64,000 bases of DNA from Phytoseiulus persimilis (Eukaryota > Arthropoda > Arachnida > Mesostigmata > Phytoseiidae). Of the stretch, positions 56,560 through 64,000 are shown piece after piece. The stretch lies in assembly GCA_037576195.1 (NCBI GenBank), contig CM075103.1:28294723-28358722 (forward strand), given 5' to 3'. Below the pieces are notes generated by a model. It was not told where the DNA came from. It searched no databases and was given only the letters and a program-made list of their open reading frames with translations. The position numbers were made by a program, and so were the translations under genes. Each line of letters starts with the position of its first letter. Positions within the stretch are counted from its first letter, which is position 1.

Positions 56560-56900
56560 GGTGCACGGGCCTGGGGGGTGGTTCTTGGGTTCGGATCCGG
56601 TGTGTTTTTCCACCTTCACCCGACTTCGAAGAATGTGGAGTGACGACGTTTTGAATCTGGGCTCTTTGATTCTTCAAGCATGTCTGCTGCTATCTCGTCT
56701 GGTCCCCTTGGCTGAGCTTCGTGATATGTTCGTCAAGATTGTCTTGACCTCCATACCCGATACGATTTGGCCCACCGGTTGCCTTGGGGAGACCGAGTGG
56801 TCCACCGGCTCGGGACTGCTCGTTGCAGCTGATGAAGTATTTGCGATTGTTGTCAGATGAGCGGCCATATTTGCGTCTGGGACATCCACTCCGTTTCCAT
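56560..56900 (-). mobile_element. Fragment of another I-like LINE (pre-RT)
   Basis: Minus-strand translation includes PVGQIVSGMEVKTILTNISR followed by SSAKG and, one frame over, PDEIAADMLEE. This parallels TTGSEVKITLAGISENSATG and PDKIPTKIL of beta just before RT motif 1. Only about 60 codons are recognisable, and the rest to 56,450 is not assignable. Confidence 0.6.
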
Positions 56901-56976
56901 CTAATACTCGTAGGCTTTCTGATTTTCTATAGAAATTCTTTCAGCTCGCCGTAGACCTCCAACCCCCGATCAGTAT

Positions 56977-57298
56977 GTGCCTCAATCAACGAAATCCAGG
57001 ATGTACGAGGATTCGATTGAAGGTCCCTTTATTGAGCGTGATTCCGATCCGTTGTTACCTCTTTTGAATGAGATGGATGTACTTGACGTGAAAAAACCAA
57101 AGCCTCAACCACGAATCCAAACCACCATGAAACCACATCCTCCTCCACGAATCCAAACCGCTGCGTTAAGCGATGGCAATCTTGTTCCTAGTCTTGGTAA
57201 TAATATTTACAAATGCACTGAAGCCTCTCTCTGCCAAATATAAGGATGGAAAAGCGATGAAACACCTTGTCGCGATCGCCGATGGTGATGAATATGTA
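56977..57298 (+). pseudogene. Hypothetical protein with Pro-rich repeats
   Basis: An 88-residue frame with an acidic N-terminus (MYEDSIEGPFIERDSDPL), then two copies of a P-P-RIQT motif (KPQPRIQTT and HPPPRIQTA). Around 57,205 the coding-like signal moves to another frame, giving NALKPLSAKYKDGKAMKHLV and AIADGDEYVRDQCM, ending at a stop near 57,316. It looks like part of a real protein gene broken by one frame change. I do not recognise the family. Confidence 0.35.
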
Positions 57299-57303
57299 CG
57301 TGA

Positions 57304-58147
57304 TCAATGTATGTGACGGACCGTTACGGAATGCAGTGATTGATCTTCTGAGAATAGGGTGATATATGGCGGTCTCTCAGCTTGCGGAGGATGTTTTCTC
57401 ATTCCAATTAGCTGAAGGCGTTCTCTGTATCCAGTAAGGCCATTGCGCCAATTCTTCCACGTCTCCATGGTACGGCTCGCTCCTCTCGGGCTTCTCTCAT
57501 TGCATAATCCAGCGCTCTGAGGGTGGATCTTCCTGTGCGGAATCCGTGTTGTGCCTGGGAAAGCCGATCGTCTTCTTCCAGCTCGGCTTAGAGTCTGGCG
57601 GTGATGAAAGTTCCTACTCCTGGCCACGGTATTCAGCGGACAGATTGGTCTGTGGGTGTCTCTCTTTCCGGGCTCCACGATTGGGATTAGTTTTGCCGTC
57701 TTCAATTCATATGGAGAGGCGCTTCCCTTCAGGATGCCGTTGACCATTTTCGAGGAGGGGAAGGGCCATCCTTGCACGAGCGTCTTAGTCGCTCTCGCGG
57801 GGATCCCGTCCGGGCCGAGGGCCTTCTTCGGCGATTTGCGGTTCGCTTGGCTTTGACTTCTTGGCTTGTTACCTTCGGAATGTCCTGAGGGTTGATGTCC
57901 GGGAGCTCGCGAAGAAGACTTTCCCTCGTGGGAAGATTTTTCCGACCGCCGCGGTTCCCGCCTCCGGAGTAAGCATGAGTCTCTTTTGAGTAAGTTTTTC
58001 TCTAGCTATCTTGTACGGAAGTCCCCAGGGATCTTCTCTGATGCTTCCGATGAGTTCTCTACATTCGTTCCTCCTGGCTGTGATCATTACTTATTTGCCA
58101 TCTTTTCGGCCTCTGTGTTTGCCAATGATATCGCGTTGTCATTGAAG
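57304..58147 (-). mobile_element. R1-like LINE (gamma) pre-RT/RT remnant
   Basis: Minus strand: RREDPWGLPYKIAREKL-type pre-RT (58,087-57,869; the exact residues are IREDPWGLPYKIAREKL), MLTPEAGTAAVGKIFPRGK, then PKKALGPDGIPARATKTL (about 57,840-57,790), GILKGSASPYELKTAKLIPI and KPGK-like VEPGKRDTHRPI, the RT motif-1 region. The remainder decays by 57,304. Upstream it joins, after an internal deletion, the ORF1 sequence that belongs to arm A'. It is the complement of the left-arm gamma remnant in what it retains. Confidence 0.75.
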
Positions 58148-61082
58148 TAGCGAAACTCCGTAGCAGGTTTCCCTCTCGAGCTGTAGTTGTCATCACGGAG
58201 CTACCGACGAACTCGATTCCGTATCGAGTGGCCTTCTGATCGTTCGCCGAGAGCCGGTGTACTCCCCGGGAGCGTCCTCAATGCTCCCCCCTATATCTAT
58301 CTTCGATCTCTTGTCCTGGGCTTTTTCGGCCGCAGGCAACGTTGGCTTCTTTTGCCCGAGGATTCCAGAGATCGAGCTCTCCGAGATGGTGTCGATGTCA
58401 TCGTCTAGCGTCTCGATGGTGTCCTCCAGGTGCTTCGATGTGGACGAGCCTGTCGGCTGCTCCTGGGTTGCTCTGATTGGTCTGAGCGTTTCTTCTAGGA
58501 TTTCCTGTTTAAGGTCTATGTGCGCCGCTGGAAGTTCATTCGGGTCGTTCCCCGGAGCTGAGCTGGCTTCGATGTCCTCTCTTCCTGCTATCTCGGATTT
58601 CTGCAAGGGCTCGGGCGAGTCCGTGTCGCACCGTAGCTACCAGCTGTGTTGCGTTTGGAAAATTCCCATCGATCGCTTTGGAACTCCTAATTCTGCGTTT
58701 CTCGGAGGGCGTCTATGGTGTCTTCGCCGTTAATGATGTCTCCTTGCCTCCCAGCTCCCCCTTTTTCCGATCGTCGATCTCCCTCCTGTGGCCTCCCATA
58801 GAGGGGCCATCCCCCGTTGGCGGGTCCCTCACATCGTCCTCCGGGACTTTGCTCGAGCTCGCTATGCTGGGTTTCCCCCAGCTGTTAGGCCGGTGGGGGT
58901 CATTTCTCCCTCGTTTCCCTCTGGTGCGGCTGGCCCAGAACCCCCGTGTCCATCTGACCACCCGTAGTTACCGGGAACCCACCCTGAAGTTCCTGCCGAA
59001 ACCGACAGGAGCGAAGTTTCCAAGGGTAGGAAGAGGGGGAGGGGGATTCAGACAACGCTACAGACCAGGACTGGAAAACACAACCGCGATACACACATCG
59101 ACTCGAAATGCGCCCGATGCGATGCCGCCGAAAACCACCAGCTAGTGGTTCTGGGTTGCGAGGAAGGAGAATACTCCCCGTAAAAACTCGCCGTCCAACT
59201 CGGATCTCATTCCGACACCACACCGAAGGACCTGAGAAGAACGAAGGATATCCTTAGGCGATGGGGAATCGAGAACCAAGAATGGTCTGTGAATTCAGAA
59301 TTATTCATCCCTGGAATGAGAGGGAACCTATGTGTATATTTAGGTTCGAAATAAATTCAATCCAATACACACAGACAATTGTGTCGTGGTCAAGCGTGGA
59401 TACCGCTCCTCGTCGACACCGCGGACACAGAGACAGTGCAGGCCATTGTCGCCCATCCTGTTCGCGTCATATATAGCAGAACTGGAGAATCGACTTCCAT
59501 GAGCTAGGTTTGCTTCCGATCTGACAATCCAAGCGGACGGCAAGGATACCGAAACTACTGAATGCAGATGATCGGCACATGGAGGGATCGGGGAAGCTAA
59601 GAGAACTGACGGTGCGAGGCAAGACGATCAGATTCCAGGGCCACTACAAATATCTTGGAATGAAAATGAGCAACGAACCGAACTACCTATGCCAGCAGGA
59701 ACAAGATTGGAAGAGCTGGAAGCTCAAACCCAACATAGCTCCGACGACGCTCTTGACCTCATAACTGAAGTCTCACTGAGATCCCCGATTCAGTTGACAA
59801 GCCGTCGGTGACCACAGTGTGATGATGATATAGAATCTTCCTGTTGCGGAAGATCTTGCGAAGTTGATTTTTTCATACAGTACAACCTCGAACTTATCGG
59901 GACTGCGCTGTATATCAAGGTGAAACAATCGAGGCTGTACTGTACATCCACTGAAACCAAACATTGCGGGTCCATTCTTGCACCTTGGCAGATCAGGTTT
60001 TTCTCCTGGAATCCTTTGGAGCGGGGCGCGATCTGATTTCAACTTCCTTGGGGGTCCACGGGAGGTAAAATGTTGTGAACCACGGGCTACGCAGAACTCT
60101 CCGCTCGCTGGAAGTGATACCTAACGGAAGTTGCTTCCGAGTTCTCAGCAGCAGAGCAGCGGACGGAGTGTGGTTTTCAGGGTTTCGTGGATACTTCCTC
60201 GTTTACCATATCCGGGCAAAGGACACCTGTCCGATCTCGTTAATCCCGAGTAGAGGGCACCTTTCAAGAAACCAGGAGATCGACCCACAATGGACAAGAT
60301 GCGGACGGAAGCCATTCCCGACATTATTTTGAAATGCGTCACTCATCAACACGGGACGGAAGAGCTTGCTGGAAGATTGGGTTTGACCGAGGAGTGCGGT
60401 CAGGAGACATGTAGTGGAACGAGGATGACTCATGAAAATGGAAAGAAAGTAGCCCCAGAGATGCGCTGAATTCACTCGGTCCGGGAACTCGGTGGAACTA
60501 ATATGGGAGAAACGTAAATAGCGCATTGGAGGATCAATAAATGACCATGAACACAACAAACGAATTATGCTTCGAAGAATTGAAGATGTGAAGTTTGTCT
60601 TGACTAATAATAATATTTATGTTTCTTCTATACGATGCAGAAGCCTCTGGGAAACATTCAGCAGGCAATAGGAGAAGTTCTATTTGTTACAACAGGCTAC
60701 CAGGGCCATTTTGAGGTTTTCAGAAGTGAAGTTTTCCGTCGATAACCTAATATGTACACCAGCATCGGAGCAATCCTTCCTGAATTCATTGAGGTTATAG
60801 GTGCGCACTTGAAGGCAGTCAGTTAAGGAGGACTGGAGCCTTTGGCTGTATAGCCGGAACTACTCGCCGCGGGGCAACTCCGCAATCGCCTCCAGTTGAT
60901 TGTGATCGACACGGCGACTGCAGATCGAGTAACAATTTTGGCGGATTCAATTCCTGTGTCGTCCGGGTGCCTCATTGAGCTCTGAGGAGCGGCTCCCGAA
61001 CGTTGCCGTACTGTCAATCGCTGCAGCTCCTTTCTCTTCCCACGATTAAACTCCTGCGGGGAGTTATTCGAAGTGCGTACCG

Positions 61083-61556
61083 ATGAAGGTCGTGTTAGTA
61101 CTGAGGTATGCTTCTCCGAGTAGCAGCTGCACGAAATTAATGCTTGCAGGCTCGTTTGGGCCAGAGCACGTAGCACCCGGGAGAAGGATTCGGAACTGGT
61201 CTCATCGTAAATTGCTGAGTGAGGGCAGGCGATGGGTATTTATCAGTCGACTTCTTGGTGAGTACAGAGGCCAAGAGCTTACACCAGTCAAGCCCGAATT
61301 GCCACTGAGTTATCAGAGGCGAAAAGTTTCAAGAATCGACGGGAAGCGAAGTTGGACAGCTAAGAGCAGCATATTGAGAATCGAATGCGAAGGGGGAGTG
61401 GAGCAGTCCGATTCTCTCACTTCGAGAAAAAATATTCCCGAGCTTTTTGAGAGACAATGTCTGGTTCCGAAGTTCCATTCAGCTACTTCTGTCATCATGA
61501 ACCACATTTTATCCTTCCGAAGTGATTTTACGAAACACAGAGACATCTTATTGTAA
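61083..61556 (+). CDS. Hypothetical 157-residue open frame, arm A' copy
   Basis: Mirror of the frame at 6,314-6,778. Three extra N-terminal codons are available because an upstream ATG is present here. No family recognised. Confidence 0.25.
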   Translation: MKVVLVLRYASPSSSCTKLMLAGSFGPEHVAPGRRIRNWSHRKLLSEGRRWVFISRLLGEYRGQELTPVKPELPLSYQRRKVSRIDGKRSWTAKSSILRIECEGGVEQSDSLTSRKNIPELFERQCLVPKFHSATSVIMNHILSFRSDFTKHRDILL

Positions 61557-62966
61557 GCCGTTCATTGAGTGTAATCGCTGGCGAAATCTGAGGCATCGTG
61601 GGTCTGTGATGTCTATGGTGGAAGGCTATGCCGGAGAGGCCGGGGAAAGTCGTAGCAGACGATTTAGTTCTAGGGATCGCGGCTCCTCTGGCGGTGAAGT
61701 TCGACGTGTGTCAATGATTTAGCTTGTTCCTCAGAAGCGAACCGACGATCAACTTTTAGACCTAAGCTTGTCGTGCTAAGTCTTAGCCGTCATCCGGAAT
61801 TTCAGGCGGTGAACTCCCGCACGCTCTAGCTGATAGCTTGATGGGCGAGCTGACTTCCGCTGCACTGTCATCCGTGAATAACAACTCCGAACTCCGCGCG
61901 AAATAACGTGAGTCCAAGTTGAAACAGTTTCTGGCTCTGTTGAACCCGAATTCTGAAACGTTTCTGCAACTCCGATTTCAACACCCCTGCTTCAGCCGAG
62001 AAAGAACTTCTTCGGCTATATTTGAACGAAAAAAATAAGTCTCTAGCTTGCTCCGGTGGTTCGGGATAATGTCCAAACGACTAGACTATTGGAATCATCG
62101 GTTCAACGGTGGTAAACATTGGAGCGCGATATCTCGGGATCGATTTGTCACCCTTTCGGTTATCATGGACAAAGAGCGAAATCCATGAGTTCTTCGTGGG
62201 AAGAGCGACAGCGAAGCTGTGCCATCATCTTTTCGTCGTGGATAACTTGCACCTTCCTCCACACAGCAGTCACTTCAAGTGATCTCTTGATGCTCTCAAA
62301 GTAGAAGGACCGATAGCCCGAGAAAGAAGACCCTTATTCCCTCGATACACCCCCCTCAAAAATTTCAGATCAACGGCATCGCTTGCGGCATCCTCCTCCT
62401 TGAGCGTCGGCGTGGCACCCCGTGATAATGATTGGATCTGTCTTTTGAAACGCTGAACCTGCGCTGTCGGGATCCATCGCGTACGTTGCTCACTGTCGCT
62501 TCCATCCCCGCCGTAGATACTCTCTGCCACGCAGAACGATCAGATGGATCTCGACGAGTCCGGTGAGTTAAGGATGTAGACATCGTTTGCCCCGATCGGT
62601 CGGTTGGCGATAGGTTCGAAGCATGATTCGACCGTTAAAATCGGAGCTGGACCACATGGAACTGTTCCGCCTCCTGCTCCGTCCAGCTTTTAATGGCCGT
62701 CGCGGATTCGGAATCCTGATTGACTTTTCCTAATTGGGGACCCAGGATAGCTCGCGTACCCGTTGGGTTGGGTTTCTTGCGAAAGGAGGTTCGGCTCGTA
62801 CGGTCCCGTGACTACCGTTGAGTTCGGCTTTTGATCTACAAGTATCTCAATTCCAGAGAGATTGCTTGACTCAATTGAATCTTGCGTACGATGGTGGCTT
62901 CCGAGGTTCGCTGAACTGTGAGCGTTCGTTGACAACCAGGCACTGATCGTGACGGCGAGAACGGTA

Positions 62967-62984
62967 GGGGGGGGGGGGCGGGGG
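62967..62984. repeat. Poly-G run in arm A'
   Basis: Twelve G, one C and five G, the mirror of the 18-C run at 4,886-4,903. Confidence 0.9.
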
Positions 62985-63313
62985 TAGGTATCTAGTTGGT
63001 GGAAGATGTAAAGTATCTTGGGAGGGGTTATGCGCTCTCATGGTAGGGGAGCACGTGAAATATGTGGCGGCGAGGGCATGGGAGACGGCAAGCGGGCTGG
63101 GCATGCCGATGGTCGGCATCGTCAGCTGGCGTCGGTCGCTGAATCAGCGACAATACACGCGTCCATCATGAGTGGTCAGAGCTCCCTCTGGTCGTTGTTT
63201 CGGGCGAATGCCACGCGATTGCTACTCCGCAAGGTGCAAACATTTCCCCGCTATAATCTAGTGCAATGATTCGTGAACGCAGAACAACTCAGCCTTAAAA
63301 AGGAAGGGAACAT

Positions 63314-63637
63314 ATGAACAAATATATGTACGGTCGAAACCAATCCCACATCAAAAGGTGGCTCGACCAGTACGATGTGGAAGCACGTAAGGGACCAGCA
63401 CAACATATCCAAAAAGAATCCTCTAGGAGCGCACAGAGCGCTGCGATGCGCAGGCCTAGCCTCGAATCCGCTGGAGAACGTGATCCCACGAACGATGTCC
63501 CACAACTAGCGGCTTTTCACAATATTCAGTTCGAATTCATTGCGAAATCACAGACTCGGCGGGAGTTCGACGAGTCTTACGTTAGCCGGGCGCTGCGCAG
63601 AGCACCGAACCAAATCGAGTCGCTCTTGATTGATTGA
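63314..63637 (+). pseudogene. Hypothetical open frame cut by a LINE insertion
   Basis: The first ~100 residues match the frame at 4,035-4,544, with an extra MNK start. The match stops at NQIESL, where the beta LINE tail (TTGATTGATTGA) begins, so the last residues here are LINE tail. This identifies the insertion as later than the arm duplication. Confidence 0.45.
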
Positions 63638-64000
63638 TTGATTTTATTTCGATCTTCCATATGCACATATGGTCCCTTTCGTTTCAGGGGTGAAGTGTTT
63701 TGCATTCACAGATCATTTTCCTCGGTTCTCCCAGCATCGTAAGATTTCCTTCGTCCTTCTAATGTCCTTCGGTGTTGAGTCGGGGTGAAGTCCAATTCGG
63801 AACGGGAATTCTCGTTGGGGATACCTTCCTTCTTCGCATTCCATCACGACGTGTGTGTCGGTTTCGGGTCTTCCGCATATGTTGAAGTTCAAGTCGATAG
63901 AAGGATCGCGGTTATGTCGTTGGGTTCTGGTGTTGAGCATTCCTGCTCTTGTTAACGCCAGAAGCCGACTGCCCCGCGAGTTATCGTACATATCCAGTTG
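63629..64000 (-). mobile_element. LINE beta, copy 2, 3' end (continues beyond window)
   Basis: Starts with the same (TCAA)n tail, 3' untranslated region and C-terminal ORF2 as the copy at 51,484, with about five base differences in 370. The C-terminal Cys/His motif here reads FNICGRPETDTH, with the first Cys changed to Phe. The rest lies outside the window. Confidence 0.95.

Larger units (their letters stand above)
58148..63628 (-). repeat. Palindrome arm block A' (right copy)
   Basis: Reverse complement of 4,241-9,745. Contents mirror the left: gamma ORF1 (58,148-58,920), beta-like LINE 3' end (58,930-59,380), LINE RT snippet (59,400-59,780), foldback (59,877-59,945), then unassigned DNA with the same small open frames. 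The outer end is interrupted within a shared open frame by the tail of LINE beta copy 2 at 63,629. Confidence 0.9.

Noticed and set aside
4241-63628. Palindrome arms as terminal inverted repeats of one giant virus-like element such as a Polinton
   Set aside because: No protein-primed DNA polymerase, packaging ATPase, capsid or cysteine protease gene is visible, and the contents are ordinary retroelements and DNA transposon remnants.
1-64000. A bacterial or viral origin for the window
   Set aside because: There is no operon-like gene packing, coding density is low and broken, and the elements are eukaryotic retrotransposons, Helitron and piggyBac.

Overview
The window is eukaryotic DNA made almost entirely of transposable elements. 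I see no tRNA or rRNA gene, no CRISPR array and no intact host gene. The only host gene I recognise is GMP reductase, present as several fragments between 39.5 and 43.4 kb. The element set (APE-type LINEs of R1, CR1/Jockey and I-like type, Ty3/gypsy LTR elements, Helitron, piggyBac, a Mutator-like insertion) and LINE proteins resembling ones I remember from ticks and mites suggest an arthropod, perhaps an acarine. That host assignment is weak and is inference. The density of nested elements suggests heterochromatin or another poorly recombining region.

The main architecture is a large mirrored repeat. Four blocks on the left, A (4,241-9,745), B (10,349-11,795), C (25,661-26,934) and D (27,371-28,216), recur on the right in reverse order and opposite strand: D' (about 40,517-41,349), C' (46,452-47,722), B' (47,732-49,174) and A' (58,148-63,628). 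The outer part of A is about 99% identical by eye between arms, B, C and D about 97-98%, and the inner end of A nearer 93%. Block A has no recognisable gene in its outer 4 kb and LINE pieces in its inner part. B is an I-like LINE snippet plus a Helitron remnant. C and D are gypsy fossils. The outer end of A' is interrupted by a LINE at 63,629, so the mirrored structure probably continues past the right edge of the window.

Layout from left to right. 1-4,240: unassigned DNA with a diverged duplicated segment. 4,241-10,340: arm A and R1-like LINE ORF1 remains. 10,349-12,320: LINE snippet and Helitron. 12,580-19,354: a Ty3/gypsy fossil with both LTRs and a 4-bp target duplication, apparently inserted in the 5' part of an R1-clade LINE that resumes at 19,355 and ends near 23,527. 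24,700-28,216: two gypsy fossils. 28,241-35,340 (minus): an I-like LINE, here called alpha, split by a 1.9-kb Mutator-like element. 35,390-37,425: R1-like and piggyBac fragments. 37,426-39,514: a second R1-clade copy. 39,520-43,380: GMP reductase fragments around gypsy block D'. 43,735-45,165: a 45-bp minisatellite. 46,078-49,174: C' and B'. 49,175-51,483 (minus): a CR1/Jockey-type LINE. 51,484-56,340 (minus): an almost complete I-like LINE, here called beta. 57,304-63,628: R1-like remains and arm A'. 63,629-64,000: the 3' end of a second beta copy.

Functionally the window is a record of element turnover. The beta LINE is the youngest visible family: its two copies differ at about 1-2% of bases and ORF2 of the long copy is open apart from two stops. 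Both R1 copies share an internal deletion in reverse transcriptase, which suggests a defective lineage moved in trans. The gypsy LTRs differ by about 6%, more than most of the palindrome arms, so that insertion is probably older than the inverted duplication and the right arm has lost the block that carries it.
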